A stretch of DNA of 64,000 nucleotides from Bifidobacterium biavatii DSM 23969 (GCF_000741165.1 NZ_JGYN01000006.1:62001-126000), one strand, 5' to 3'. Positions 1 through 10,711 are shown, counted from the stretch's first letter. Numbers and translations are program-made. Notes: generated by a model not told the origin, from the sequence alone.

Positions 1-1569
<1,569 letters not shown>

Positions 1570-1579
1570 TTTTTCTCTT

Positions 1580-1624
1580 AGCCCCCTCGGCTGAGGGGGC
1601 TGTCAGCAAAACTGACTGAGGGAG
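1580..1624 (+). repeat. Hairpin and intergenic repeat after lepA
   Basis: Arms AGCCCCCTC (1580-1588) and GAGGGGGCT (1593-1601) form a perfect 9-bp stem with a GGCT loop. The stem is followed by GTCAGC...GACTGAGGGAG up to 1624. The hairpin may end lepA transcription, although no T-run follows it. The downstream part aligns with a second copy at 15853-15896, so this looks like a dispersed intergenic repeat and not only a terminator. Confidence 0.6.
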
Positions 1625-1747
1625 CGTCGAAGGTCGGAGTACGGAAATCTTTGACTGCTCTTCAACGTGTCGTGTCTGATTATTCCAAGTAGGTTGGCTC
1701 TCCGTTCCGCGGAGATCCGTTTGGATAACCGAGGAGAGTGCTGCAGA

Positions 1748-3031
1748 ATGACCTACGAAATCTACATCCACGTTCCATTTTGCCTCCGGCGTTGCGGATA
1801 CTGCGACTTCAACACGTATACGGCCGTTGACCTCGGCGCGGGCGCATCCCGCGGCAACTACGCCAACATGGTCATCCGCGAGATGGAGCTGACCAAGCGA
1901 TGGCAGCTCGACCACGGCATCGAGGAGCCGGCGGCCGACACCGTGTTCTTCGGCGGCGGCACGCCCACGATCCTCTCCGCGGACGATCTCGTGGCCATAC
2001 TGGACGCGATCCGCCGCATCTGGGGCATCACGCCGGGCGCGGAGATTACCACCGAAGCCAACCCGGACACCGTCAACGAGTATTACATTAACCGGCTTGC
2101 CGAAGGCGGCTTCACGCGCATTTCCTTCGGCATGCAGTCCGCCGTGCCGCATGTGCTGCGCACGCTCGACCGCACGCATACGCCTGCCAACGTGGCTGAC
2201 GGCGTCGAGGCGGCGAACAAGGTTGGCCTGCGTTCCAGCGTTGACCTGATCTACGGCGCGCCGGGGGAGAGCCTCGACGACTGGCGCACCTCGGTGCGCA
2301 CGGCCATCGACCTTGGCGTCAACCATATCTCCGCGTATGCGCTCACCGTCGAACCGACCACGAAAATGGGACGGCAGATCGCCGCCGGCACCCTGCCCAA
2401 GCCGGATGACGACGACGAGGCCGCAAAATACGAGATCGCCGACGACCTGTTCGAGGCCGCCGGCCTCGAATGGTACGAGGTATCCAACTGGGCGTGGCCG
2501 GGTTACGAGAGCCGACACAATCTCGGTTATTGGCGCAACGTCGACTGGGCCGGACTTGGCCCGGGCGCGCACTCGCACTACAACCACGTGACCAGCAGCG
2601 ATGCAGATGATGCTACGAATGTCACAAACGATGCCACGGTCAGTGCTGCGGATTCGCATGACATGCACGGCCTGCGCAGCTGGGATATCACCCACCCGCG
2701 CCTATGGGGTACCGCCATCAACGAAGGCCGCATCCCGTGGGGCGGCAGCGAAACCATCACGCCTGGCGAAAACCTCGAGGAACTCATCATGCTCGGGCTG
2801 CGCCTGCGCGAGGGACTTGACCTGCACCGCATCAACCAAGCCGTCATCGAGGCCGAATCCAAGGGCACAACCGCGCCGTTCCGCCGCATTGACTTGACCG
2901 AACTCCAGCCGATGGTCGACGACGATCTCATCGTCATCGACCCCGCGGCTAACCGTGTCATCCCCACGCGCAAAGGCCGTCTGCTCAATGACGTCGTCAT
3001 TGAACGCTTCTTCGATCTCGCCGGTGTCTGA
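1748..3031 (+). CDS. hemW: HemW-like radical SAM protein
   Basis: A 427-residue member of the HemN/HemW radical-SAM family. Residues 12-19 hold the CxxxCxxC cluster (C12, C16, C19) that ligates the SAM-bound 4Fe-4S centre, followed by the GGGTPT SAM-binding motif. HemW proteins are heme-binding chaperones and not true coproporphyrinogen oxidases; the short form and the CxxxCxxC-D-F context fit HemW. The start ATG 1748 is preceded by GAGGAGAG at 1731-1738. A longer reading frame opens at 1667 but has no ribosome site. An insert around residues 280-315, rich in D, A and T, looks like a lineage-specific loop. No heme synthesis gene is seen nearby. Confidence 0.9.
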   Translation: MTYEIYIHVPFCLRRCGYCDFNTYTAVDLGAGASRGNYANMVIREMELTKRWQLDHGIEEPAADTVFFGGGTPTILSADDLVAILDAIRRIWGITPGAEITTEANPDTVNEYYINRLAEGGFTRISFGMQSAVPHVLRTLDRTHTPANVADGVEAANKVGLRSSVDLIYGAPGESLDDWRTSVRTAIDLGVNHISAYALTVEPTTKMGRQIAAGTLPKPDDDDEAAKYEIADDLFEAAGLEWYEVSNWAWPGYESRHNLGYWRNVDWAGLGPGAHSHYNHVTSSDADDATNVTNDATVSAADSHDMHGLRSWDITHPRLWGTAINEGRIPWGGSETITPGENLEELIMLGLRLREGLDLHRINQAVIEAESKGTTAPFRRIDLTELQPMVDDDLIVIDPAANRVIPTRKGRLLNDVVIERFFDLAGV

Positions 3032-3249
3032 CGAGTACGGCACGCTTGCGTCGGCCGCATGCGGTCCGACGGAGCATTCGTCTGGGGGGAGCACGCGGAT
3101 CTATTGGACATACATGGCGTTTTCGTCGATTCGGCGGGATAATAGGGTCGTAAGTGCATGGTTGCAATGCCTGCGGTGGTCCTCGTATCCGATACAGGTG
3201 CGAACTGTCGCCGCCCGGCGTCGGACACCGAATGCGGAAGGGGAACGCG

Positions 3250-3573
3250 ATGATCATCGCAGGGTTGTTCATCGTCATCATCGTGCTGTACGCCATCATG
3301 CTGGCCGTCATGACGGTCGAGCTGCTGGCATTGGGGGTCGCCGCGGCGCTGGCGGTCGGCGCGGGAATCTGCCTCGGCATCGCCTTCGTGCTCGCCGTGG
3401 AAGGGGCGGCCATGCTCGCATGGCATGCCTGGCGTACACATCAGGGGAAAACCGTGGCGTCATGGTGCAAGCCGATCGGTACGGGTGTGGCCGTGGTGGG
3501 CGGCGTATGGTTCGTCGCCTCCTGCGCGCTGCTCATCCTGCTCACGACGCAGATGATCGGCCTGTTCGCCTGA
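3250..3573 (+). CDS. Small membrane protein, unknown
   Basis: A 107-residue protein that I do not recognise. It is mostly hydrophobic, with a transmembrane segment at residues 1-20, a second Ala/Gly-rich segment at about 25-55, and a third near the C-terminus (about 85-105). A short polar stretch (WHAWRTHQGKTV) lies before the last helix. The start at 3250 is chosen because GAAGGGGAA lies 5-10 bases upstream; an upstream ATG at 3232 lacks such a site. It stands alone, 218 bp after hemW and 187 bp before the MarR gene. No function is assigned. Confidence 0.6.
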   Translation: MIIAGLFIVIIVLYAIMLAVMTVELLALGVAAALAVGAGICLGIAFVLAVEGAAMLAWHAWRTHQGKTVASWCKPIGTGVAVVGGVWFVASCALLILLTTQMIGLFA

Positions 3574-3683
3574 CGGTCATCGGGCGCAGGCGCCGGTCGG
3601 ACGGTCTGGCGGCATGACCGTTATTATGCGTTCTGCCGGTGCGATCGATGCGTATGCGTTGGTTCGCTGTTGATGACGTCGAC

Positions 3684-3729
3684 TTGCATTTTGCTAGGTA
3701 CCTTGTATTATTTGCTAGGTACCTAGCAA
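3684..3729 (+). promoter_or_regulatory. marR promoter with double palindromic operator
   Basis: A -35-like TTGCAT (3684-3689) and a -10-like TATTAT (3706-3711) are 16 bp apart. A perfect 18-bp palindrome, TTGCTAGGTACCTAGCAA, occupies 3712-3729, directly after the -10. A second, partial copy (TTGCTAGGTACC, 3691-3702) fills the spacer between -35 and -10. The copies start 21 bp apart, two helical turns. This is the expected layout for autorepression by the MarR protein encoded 32 bp downstream. Confidence 0.8.
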
Positions 3730-3760
3730 TTTTATGTTTATGGGGAGAAGGCGGCGAACC

Positions 3761-4222
3761 ATGACGATGAGCGATCGGGAACTGGTGGAGCTGTTCCATG
3801 ATGTGGCGCGCGTCAGCCATCAGAGGGAAGTGCGCAACAACGACACACTCGCGCATGGCAGCGGGCAGTCGCGTTGTCTGCTCACCCTGAGCGGTCTCGG
3901 CCCAGTCAGCCAGCGCAGGCTCGCCGCAATCCTAGACATACGTTCGGCATCGTTGAGCGAACTGCTCGGCAAGATGGAGGCGCGCGGCTGGGTCTCGCGC
4001 ACCCCGCATCCGGAGGATGGACGCACCTACATGGTCGCGCTCACCGAGGAGGGCAAGGCCGAGGCGATGCGCCGACGGTCGGTCGGCAACGGCGCCTCCG
4101 GCGAACTACTCGCGGCGCTCACCGAAAGCCAACGCAAACAATTCGGCGAGATACTCGCCACGATCAAACGTCACTACCAAGAGCTTGACCAGAGCGATGC
4201 GCATCGGGCTGGCTTGCGATGA
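3761..4222 (+). CDS. MarR-family transcriptional regulator
   Basis: A 153-residue winged-helix repressor. The recognition helix lies in LAAILDIRSASLSELLGKME, followed by the wing RTPHPEDGRTYMVALTEEG, whose D-x-R-T/x motif is typical of MarR wings. Start ATG 3761 has GGAGAAGG 9-16 bases upstream; upstream in-frame ATGs at 3734 and 3740 lack a site. It is preceded by a strong palindromic operator and followed, after a 179-bp gap holding an inverted repeat, by a multidrug-type MFS transporter in the same direction. The inferred role is ligand-responsive repression of itself and the pump. The inducer cannot be read from the sequence. Confidence 0.88.
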   Translation: MTMSDRELVELFHDVARVSHQREVRNNDTLAHGSGQSRCLLTLSGLGPVSQRRLAAILDIRSASLSELLGKMEARGWVSRTPHPEDGRTYMVALTEEGKAEAMRRRSVGNGASGELLAALTESQRKQFGEILATIKRHYQELDQSDAHRAGLR

Positions 4223-4223
4223 T

Positions 4224-4323
4224 ATGTCATTTCGACCGAGCTGCAGCGAGCGGAGAAATCTTTCCTATCGGTCTTTGCGTGTGAAAATTTCTCGACTCGG
4301 CTTCGCCTCGCTCGGAATGACAT
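4224..4323. repeat. Imperfect inverted repeat between marR and MFS gene
   Basis: The left arm (4224-4260, beginning ATGTCATTTCGA) and the right arm (4285-4323, ending GCTCGGAATGACAT) are imperfect reverse complements of about 37 bp around a 24-bp loop. The outer ATGTCATT/AATGACAT ends match exactly. This resembles the small ATGTCATTCCGAGCGA-type palindromic repeats scattered through many bacterial genomes. In RNA it would form a long hairpin between the two genes of the putative operon and could weaken read-through. Confidence 0.6.
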
Positions 4324-4401
4324 GGCAAACAGACGCGAGACGTCTCGTCGATTTCATGAACGGCTAGCAACAGGAAGCGTCAATCACATAAGGCAACAAC
4401 C

Positions 4402-5814
4402 ATGTCCAATTCCGTACAACTCTCATTCAACAATCGCCGTCGCGCACTCATCTTCGTCAACATCATGCTCTCATGCATCGCCACCACCATCATGGCGACT
4501 GCCCTCACCACGGCCCTGCCGCCCATCGTGGCCGACCTCGACGTCGACATGCAGACCGGCCAATGGCTCACCAGCGGCTACTCGCTCGCCATGGGCATCG
4601 TCATGCCGCTCACCGCGTTCCTCATCACCCGGTTCCCGACCAAACCGCTGTATCTTGCTGGCGCAGCATTGTTCATTGTTGGCTCGCTGGTCTGCGTGGC
4701 ACCGGTGCCGTTCGCCGTCATTATGATCGGCCGCGTGATCCAGGCGTGCGGCAACGGGCTGCTCATGTCGATGGCGCAGGTCGTGCTCATGACCATCTAT
4801 CCGGACAATCGCGGCACGATCATGGGCTGGTACGGCCTCGCCGTCGGCGTCACGCCGGTGATCGCGCCGACATTGTCCGGTCTGATGGTCGACGCGTTTG
4901 GCTGGCGGTCGATCTTCTATCTGGTGATCGCGGTGATGGCGATGTCGCTGATCGCGGCGTGCTTCGTGTTCGGCAACGTGCTCAAGACCTCGCGGCGGTC
5001 CTTCGACGTGCTGTCGTTCGCGGTGAGCATCGTCGCGTTCGGCGGCGTGACGCTCGGCGTCGGCAACATCGGCTCCATGCCGTTCGTAAACACAGCGGTG
5101 CTGCTGCCGCTGGTACTCGGCATTGTGGCCTCCGTATGGTTCGTGATATTGCAACTCAAGCGGGAACGTCCGTTCCTCGACGTGCGCATCCTGTGCAACC
5201 GTGGATTCGCGTTGAGCGTGATCGGCAGCATGCTGCTGTACTTCGCGATGATGGGCTCGTCGGTGATGCTGCCGCTCTACGTGCAGACCATCAAGGGAGG
5301 GTCCGCGTCGATGGCCGGCTTGGTGAGTCTGCCCGGCTCGCTCGCCATGGCGATCATCAGCCCGATGGCCGGCCGACTCTACGACCGGTTCGGCGTGAGG
5401 CGGCTGTTCCTCATCGGCGGCATCTGCCTGACTGCCAGCAACCTGTGCATGGGACTGTTGCCATTGGCGGCGTCGATCTGGGTGGCCGCCGTGATCAACG
5501 TGGCGCGCTCGCTCGCGATCGGCTGCCTGATGATGCCGTTGGTCACCTGGGGTACGAGCGCCGCGGGCGAGGGGCGACTGGCGGATGCGAACGCGCTGCT
5601 CACCGCGCTGCGCACCATCGCCGGCGCGATCGGTCAGGCCGTGTTCGTCGGGATGATGACCGCGCTGGCGGCCTCCGCGCACGCAGGTGGCATGGACGTG
5701 GCTGCGGCGAACATGCGCGGTATGAACCTGACATTCTTGGCAATGGGCGCGTGTGCGGTCCCGCTGATCATCATCCCGCTCGTCTTCCTTCGCGGCGACC
5801 GGATCGTGCGATAA
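4402..5814 (+). CDS. MFS drug-efflux transporter, DHA2 type
   Basis: A 470-residue integral membrane protein of the major facilitator superfamily with about 12-14 predicted helices. It has the EmrB/QacA-like N-terminus (VADLDVDMQTGQWLTSGYSL) and the motif C-like VGVTPVIAPTLSGLMVD in helix 5, typical of proton-coupled drug antiporters. GRLYDRFGVRRLFLIGG is the conserved motif A-like loop in the second half. It follows the MarR repressor in the same direction, so it is probably the pump that repressor controls. The substrate is not deducible; bile salts or antimicrobial compounds are typical of such pairs in gut actinobacteria. Confidence 0.88.
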   Translation: MSNSVQLSFNNRRRALIFVNIMLSCIATTIMATALTTALPPIVADLDVDMQTGQWLTSGYSLAMGIVMPLTAFLITRFPTKPLYLAGAALFIVGSLVCVAPVPFAVIMIGRVIQACGNGLLMSMAQVVLMTIYPDNRGTIMGWYGLAVGVTPVIAPTLSGLMVDAFGWRSIFYLVIAVMAMSLIAACFVFGNVLKTSRRSFDVLSFAVSIVAFGGVTLGVGNIGSMPFVNTAVLLPLVLGIVASVWFVILQLKRERPFLDVRILCNRGFALSVIGSMLLYFAMMGSSVMLPLYVQTIKGGSASMAGLVSLPGSLAMAIISPMAGRLYDRFGVRRLFLIGGICLTASNLCMGLLPLAASIWVAAVINVARSLAIGCLMMPLVTWGTSAAGEGRLADANALLTALRTIAGAIGQAVFVGMMTALAASAHAGGMDVAAANMRGMNLTFLAMGACAVPLIIIPLVFLRGDRIVR

Positions 5815-5920
5815 CGGAACCGTCCAGACGGTACGCGTCAAGAATCGTGGCGATTGACTTCGAGTGCTCGAAGTTGGTATATCTGCTGATGATGCAAGGC
5901 ATTCACCAGGAGGTGGCCGG

Positions 5921-6703
5921 ATGATATCCAATGAGAGCATAGATCACGGCGTCCCCTTTGATTGGGGACGCGTATCAGACGAATACGCGCGATATCGCGA
6001 CATTTATCCGGCGCGGTTCTACCAGAAAATTCTTGACCGCGGTCTGTGCTGTGACGGGCAACATGTTCTTGATCTGGGCACCGGTACAGGTGTGATTCCG
6101 AGAGCGATGGCTCGATATGGGGCAACATGGGTCGGCGTCGATATCTCCGAACAGCAGATCGCTCAAGCGCGGCGGCTTTCCGAAGGTATGGGCATCGAAT
6201 ATCAGGCTATGCCGGCGGAGCATATCGATTTTTCCGATGGCGCATTCGACGTAATTACCGCGTGCCAATGCTTTTGGTATTTCGACCATGAGGCGATTCA
6301 TGACATCTTGCATCGCATCCTTAAGCCGAATGGACGCATCCTTGTGCTGTATATGGCATGGCTGCCGTTCGAGGATCCGATCGCGGAGGCAAGCGAACGA
6401 CTGATTCTGAAATACAATCCGAACTGGAGTGGTGCCGGGGAGCGCATGCATCCGATCGACATTCCTGCCTGCTATGCGGACGGCTTTGAACTCGTTCATC
6501 ATGAGGAGTACCGGCTTGCCGTGCCGTTCACGCGCGAAAGCTGGAACGGACGAGTGAAGGCATGCCGTGGCATCGGCGCGTCTCTCCCGGTACATGAGAT
6601 CGCTGCGTGGGAGCAGGAGCATAAGGCGCTGCTCGGCCGCATCGCTCCGGAACGGCTCGATGTGCTGCATTATGCTGCAATGGCGGAGCTGAAACGTATT
6701 TGA
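5921..6703 (+). CDS. Class I SAM-dependent methyltransferase
   Basis: A 260-residue protein with a methyltransferase-11 type fold. Motif I VLDLGTGTGVIPRAMA lies at about residues 46-61, the acidic end of strand 2 in VGVDISEQQI, and the motif after strand 4 in FDVITACQCFWYFD. The N-terminal SDEYARYRDIYP resembles small-molecule methyltransferases of the UbiE/YcgJ type. The start at 5921 has CCAGGAGGTGG 6-15 bases upstream, a strong site. The gene lies 9 bp before the next ATG on the same strand and 106 bp after the MFS pump, so it may be co-transcribed with either. The methyl acceptor is unknown. Confidence 0.85.
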   Translation: MISNESIDHGVPFDWGRVSDEYARYRDIYPARFYQKILDRGLCCDGQHVLDLGTGTGVIPRAMARYGATWVGVDISEQQIAQARRLSEGMGIEYQAMPAEHIDFSDGAFDVITACQCFWYFDHEAIHDILHRILKPNGRILVLYMAWLPFEDPIAEASERLILKYNPNWSGAGERMHPIDIPACYADGFELVHHEEYRLAVPFTRESWNGRVKACRGIGASLPVHEIAAWEQEHKALLGRIAPERLDVLHYAAMAELKRI

Positions 6704-6751
6704 ACGGCGATAATGGTCATAGATAAATCTGAAACGAATGGCGGCGACATC

Positions 6752-7408
6752 ATGAACGAATCAGCATCAGCATCAGCGGCATCATCGACTACGTCGTCAA
6801 ATCGTATGCTGCTCGATTGGGGCAAGGAATTGCAGGCTCTGGCCCAGACAGGGTTAATGTACAGTCGGGATCCGTTTGATCGGGAACGGTATGAACGGAT
6901 ACGTGCTATAGCGGTTGACATGCTCGCCCTGCAGACCGATATGCCGGCCGAACGCATACGCGGTCTGATCAACGCCGGATACCCGACACCGAAGCTTGAC
7001 ACCAGAGCCGTGATCTTCGATGCGGACGGTCGGATCCTGCTCACGCACGAAAACAGCGGCGAATGGTCGCTGCCCGGCGGCTGGGTCGATGAGAATCAGT
7101 CGGTGCGGTCCAACACGATCAAGGAAGTCAAAGAGGAGACCGGGCTTGACGTGACCGCCGACCGGCTCATCGCAGTGCAGGATTGCGCTAACCATAACGG
7201 CCTGTCCTTCCCGTACGGGGTGATCAAGTTCTTCGTGCTGTGCACCCGCATCGACGGGCGGTTCGAGCCGAACATCGAAACGACGGAGATCCGCTACTTC
7301 GACGAAGACCAGCTTCCCCGACTCTCCACCACGAGAAACACCTCGGAGCAGATCGCCATGTGCTTCGCCGCCCGCCGCGACCCCGACTGGACGACGCTGT
7401 TCGAGTAG
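6752..7408 (+). CDS. NUDIX hydrolase with NUDIX_N domain
   Basis: A 218-residue hydrolase of nucleoside-diphosphate-linked compounds. An N-terminal helical segment (LLDWGKELQALAQTGLMY) is the NUDIX_N domain seen in ADP-ribose pyrophosphatase-like proteins. The catalytic Nudix box is GGWVDENQSVRSNTIKEVKE continuing ETGLD, with the REVxEE core given as KEVKEE. Two starts are possible: ATG 6713, 9 bp after the preceding stop, and ATG 6752. The second leaves the shorter N-terminus usual for the family, but neither has a good ribosome site. The stop TAG (7406-7408) abuts a truncated amidohydrolase, so the 3' flank was rearranged. Confidence 0.85.
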   Translation: MNESASASAASSTTSSNRMLLDWGKELQALAQTGLMYSRDPFDRERYERIRAIAVDMLALQTDMPAERIRGLINAGYPTPKLDTRAVIFDADGRILLTHENSGEWSLPGGWVDENQSVRSNTIKEVKEETGLDVTADRLIAVQDCANHNGLSFPYGVIKFFVLCTRIDGRFEPNIETTEIRYFDEDQLPRLSTTRNTSEQIAMCFAARRDPDWTTLFE

Positions 7409-7410
7409 AA

Positions 7411-8115
7411 GGTAATGGTGATGTGATTGATTTGGTGCAGGAAGGGCGGCTGATCGCGCGCCAACAAACCACGAACATGGGCATTATCGTCGGTGCGCAC
7501 GCGCAAAGTGCTGAGGGTGTGCGACGCGCGCTCAAAGCAGGCGTGGATACGATCGAACATGGCAGCGAGCTGGATGATGAGCTGATTGAACTGTTTCGTC
7601 ATAACCCCAATTCGTTGCGCGGATATTCGGCTTTGGTCCCTACCCTGTCTGCAGGGCTTCCGCTGACGATGATCGATCAGAAAACAACCGGCATCACGGA
7701 CATCCAACTCGAAAACTCGAAGACCGTGGTCTCAGGCATGGTTGCTGGCGCGCGTCAGGCGTATAAGGCCGGACTGACAGTAGGCGTCGGTACGGATACG
7801 GACATGACGTTTGTGTCGCAATATGCTACATGGCGAGAACCGGCATTATTGGTGCGGTTTGCCGGTTTTACTCCCGCTCAGGCGATCCATGCGGCCACGC
7901 AAGTCAATGCGCGAATACTCGGCGTGGACGATGTCGCTGGATCATTGGAAGCTGGCAAATCTGCCGATCTGCTCGTTGTGGATGGTGATCCTCTGAAGGA
8001 TCTGCGCACGTTGGAACGCCCAGCGTTAGTAGTAGTCGCGGGTCACCCAGTATTCCGTCCCAAAACAGAGCAGTTCCTTGAGATCAACGAGCTGCTCGAC
8101 AGCGTAATTTCCTAA
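7411..8115 (+). pseudogene. Amidohydrolase remnant, 5' end missing
   Basis: This stretch encodes 234 residues of a metal-dependent amidohydrolase of the imidazolonepropionase / Xaa-Pro dipeptidase-like group. Recognisable parts are GAHAQSAEGVRRALKAGVDT with IEHGSELDD, GVGTDTD (metal-ligand Asp region), TPAQAIHAATQVNARILG, and AGSLEAGKSADLLVVDGDPL near the end. About 150 or more residues are missing, including the first metal-binding HxH, and no start codon or ribosome site is present. Homology begins right at the NUDIX stop codon. It is therefore a decayed gene. Its own TAA overlaps the last codon of the convergent AraC gene. Confidence 0.8.
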
Positions 8116-9098
8116 CCGAATGTTTGACGGCCGGACGCGGCGGTCTCGTTGCGCTTGCGTTTGCGATAGACGAGCGGCGGCGCGCCGACGATCTTTCGGA
8201 ATGTGCGCGAGAAGAACCCGGGGGAGTGAAAGCCGCTTCGGGAGGCAATCTCGGCGACTGGAAGATCGGTTTCGATCAGCAAGCTGACGGCCGCGCGGAT
8301 GCGCACGTCGGTGACATATTCGATGGGTGATTGGTTGAGATAGTCGCGGAAGATCGACGCGCAGCTGCTGCGCCCGATTGAACCGGCGTTTGCAATATCG
8401 TCCAATGTCAGTGATTGCGTGAAGTGCTCCTGAATGAAGTCGATCATCGTGGTCAGCGAGACAATCCGATCGGTCGCATGATGATGTCGTCGTACGGAAG
8501 ATACGTCTGCGCGTCTATGTTGCGCATCGCCGCAGGTGTCAACGGCGTCCATCATCGATATCAGTTGTCGAGCGATCGTATAGAGCCCGCTTAATGCCAC
8601 TAGCGGTGCGGTTGGCTCCCCGTTCTTGCGTGCGGCCGCGATGTCGTTCAACGTATGCAATATCACGTTTGCATGAGCGTCGGTGCCATCAAGCAGCAGG
8701 TACGACGGCCGTGATGTGTCGCCGATCGGTAGCATGTATTTCTCCAGTATGTCCTTGGTTGCTCCCGCGCGCATCGGGTTAAGTAGTACACACAAGAATT
8801 CGCAATCCGAGCCGTCCGTGGAATATCCGTAATGCAGTCGTCGCGCGTTGACGAAAATCCCCTGACCTTCGTCAACGGTTACATGTTCGCCGTTCACGAA
8901 ATATGCCAGATGACCCTGCTTGGCGACGAGAAACTCCCAATCGTCATGCCAATGGCATTGTGCGCGCATCAGCGGATAGGAAGAAAGTTTGCCCTGCCTC
9001 GCGTATGAGAACAGCGACGGATAGTCATATCGCACCCGTTCCGAGCCGTCCACGCGCACGATGGTCGGCCCTGCGGCTCCCGTATTGTCTGCATTCAT
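8112..9098 (-). CDS. AraC-family transcriptional regulator
   Basis: A 328-residue regulator with an N-terminal cupin-like ligand domain (MRAQCHWHDDWEFLVAKQGH, the metal-site-like HxHxxxE pattern) and a C-terminal double helix-turn-helix. The latter is TLDDIANAGSIGRSSCASIF for the first motif, then VAEIASRSGFHSPGFFSRTF with RKIVG for the second. The start at 9098 is preferred because GGGTGGCG lies just upstream; an in-frame ATG at 9122 has no ribosome site. It diverges from a MATE efflux gene, with 146 bp between the starts. That gap contains a short dyad, TATTTGGTAAATA (9124-9136). It likely activates the MATE gene or itself. The ligand is unknown. Confidence 0.87.
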   Translation of the reverse strand: MNADNTGAAGPTIVRVDGSERVRYDYPSLFSYARQGKLSSYPLMRAQCHWHDDWEFLVAKQGHLAYFVNGEHVTVDEGQGIFVNARRLHYGYSTDGSDCEFLCVLLNPMRAGATKDILEKYMLPIGDTSRPSYLLLDGTDAHANVILHTLNDIAAARKNGEPTAPLVALSGLYTIARQLISMMDAVDTCGDAQHRRADVSSVRRHHHATDRIVSLTTMIDFIQEHFTQSLTLDDIANAGSIGRSSCASIFRDYLNQSPIEYVTDVRIRAAVSLLIETDLPVAEIASRSGFHSPGFFSRTFRKIVGAPPLVYRKRKRNETAASGRQTFG

Positions 9099-9244
9099 GG
9101 CATCGCCACCCACGCAATCCATCTATTTGGTAAATAGTACAAAAATTAACGAATATTCTACCAGCAAGTATGTCTCGTACGGCATATGCGTCATGTGTAA
9201 TGGACGATGACGAATACAGTTGCAAGAAGGAACGGGACGATCGC

Positions 9245-10654
9245 ATGACGAGAGATACGACGATGGATACCGGCGCGGCCGACGACCGGTTGACGTTGCG
9301 CATGTTCATCTCGCAGCTGCGACCATTGGCTTTGCCGATCGCATTCCAGCAATTCGTATTGGTGTTGTCCAATGCATGTGATGTGTTCATGCTCGCGTCG
9401 GCTGATCAGAACGCGTTGTCTGCTGTATCGCTGGCCGCGCAGTTCCAGTTCGTGTTCGACTTATTTTTGCTCGCGTTCACGATCGGCGCGAGTACGCTCA
9501 TCGCCCAGTATTGGGGCAGGGGTGATGCCGGTGCGGTTGGCCGCGTTATCTCGTTTGTGATGGGTTACACGGTGGTGCTATCCGTGATGTTCGTTCTGCT
9601 CGCTGCCGCGATTCCCATGATGCTGATGCGTGTCACTACGAATGATCCACTGTTAATCGACCTTGGAGCACAGTACCTATCAGCAGGTGCGCCGGCGTTC
9701 CTGCTGATAGGTATCAGTCAGATCAACCTGTGCTTGTTCAAGAACACTGGGCGCGCGTCGACCGGTACGTTAATCAGCGTGGCTGGCGTATTCGTGCATA
9801 TCATGGCCAGCGCCATGTTCATCTTCGGTTTGCTCGGATTACCGCGACTTGGCGTGATGGGCGCCGCAATATCTACGCTGATATCGCGTGGCGTTGAATG
9901 CGCATGGTCCATGATCGTCGCCACGTCGGATGCTCGACGCCGGCGGGCGATGCCGAGCGTGCACTGGCGTTATATGAGACAGCCGGATCATGCGCTTATG
10001 CGCGACTATTGGCGTTACACGCTGCCAGTGCTCGGCAATGAAATCGCTTGGGGTGGAGGATTCGCTACATATACGATCATTCTGGGTCATCTTGGTTCGG
10101 CAGCGGTGGCTGCGAACTCTGTAGCGAACATTGTCAAGGATCTACTCGTCTGTTTCACCGCCGGGTTGGGAAGCGGCGGCGGCATTCTTGTTGGCGGCAT
10201 GATGGGCGCGGGAATGCTCGACCGTGCACGCAAGGCCGGCGGCTGGCTCGTGCGCAGCGCGTTTGTGGCTGGTGTGGCGATCGGCGTCGTAATTCTCGCG
10301 ATACGTCCGCTGGTACTGCACTGGTCCCAATTAGATGCGCGGGCAAACGCGTATTTGTCGCCGATGCTGATCGTGTGTGCGTATTACGTGATTGGCAAAG
10401 CGGTTAACTCCACGACTGTTGGCGGACTATTCCCGGCCGGCGGTGATGCACGGTTCGGCCTGATCTGCGACGTGGTGACGATCTGGCTGATCGTGGTTCC
10501 ACTGGGTTTGTGTGCTGCGTTCGTCTGGCATTGGCCGGTGATGGCCGTGTACGTGCTGCTCAGCGCCGACGAGTTTATTAAGATGCCAGCCGTGTTCGCC
10601 CATTACCGCACCTACCGGTGGTTGAACAACGTGACGCATGACGAGCCGCAGTGA
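9245..10654 (+). CDS. MATE-family efflux transporter
   Basis: A 469-residue membrane protein with about 12 helices, of the multidrug and toxin extrusion family. It starts FISQLRPLALPIAFQQFVLV, followed by the typical N-CD--MLA- motif and a second-half repeat (YTLPVLGNEIAWGGGFATYT). Many MATE proteins exchange Na+ or H+ for cationic drugs; others carry small organic acids. Start ATG 9245 has AAGAAGGAACGGG 10-20 bases upstream, while an upstream in-frame ATG at 9170 would add a charged tail without membrane character. It is divergent from the AraC regulator and followed 57 bp later by an acetyltransferase in the same direction. Confidence 0.88.
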   Translation: MTRDTTMDTGAADDRLTLRMFISQLRPLALPIAFQQFVLVLSNACDVFMLASADQNALSAVSLAAQFQFVFDLFLLAFTIGASTLIAQYWGRGDAGAVGRVISFVMGYTVVLSVMFVLLAAAIPMMLMRVTTNDPLLIDLGAQYLSAGAPAFLLIGISQINLCLFKNTGRASTGTLISVAGVFVHIMASAMFIFGLLGLPRLGVMGAAISTLISRGVECAWSMIVATSDARRRRAMPSVHWRYMRQPDHALMRDYWRYTLPVLGNEIAWGGGFATYTIILGHLGSAAVAANSVANIVKDLLVCFTAGLGSGGGILVGGMMGAGMLDRARKAGGWLVRSAFVAGVAIGVVILAIRPLVLHWSQLDARANAYLSPMLIVCAYYVIGKAVNSTTVGGLFPAGGDARFGLICDVVTIWLIVVPLGLCAAFVWHWPVMAVYVLLSADEFIKMPAVFAHYRTYRWLNNVTHDEPQ

Positions 10655-10711
10655 CGGCCGCATTGCGTACGAGGTTTGCATCATGAAAACTGTGTGGAAA
10701 GGAAGTCCATT

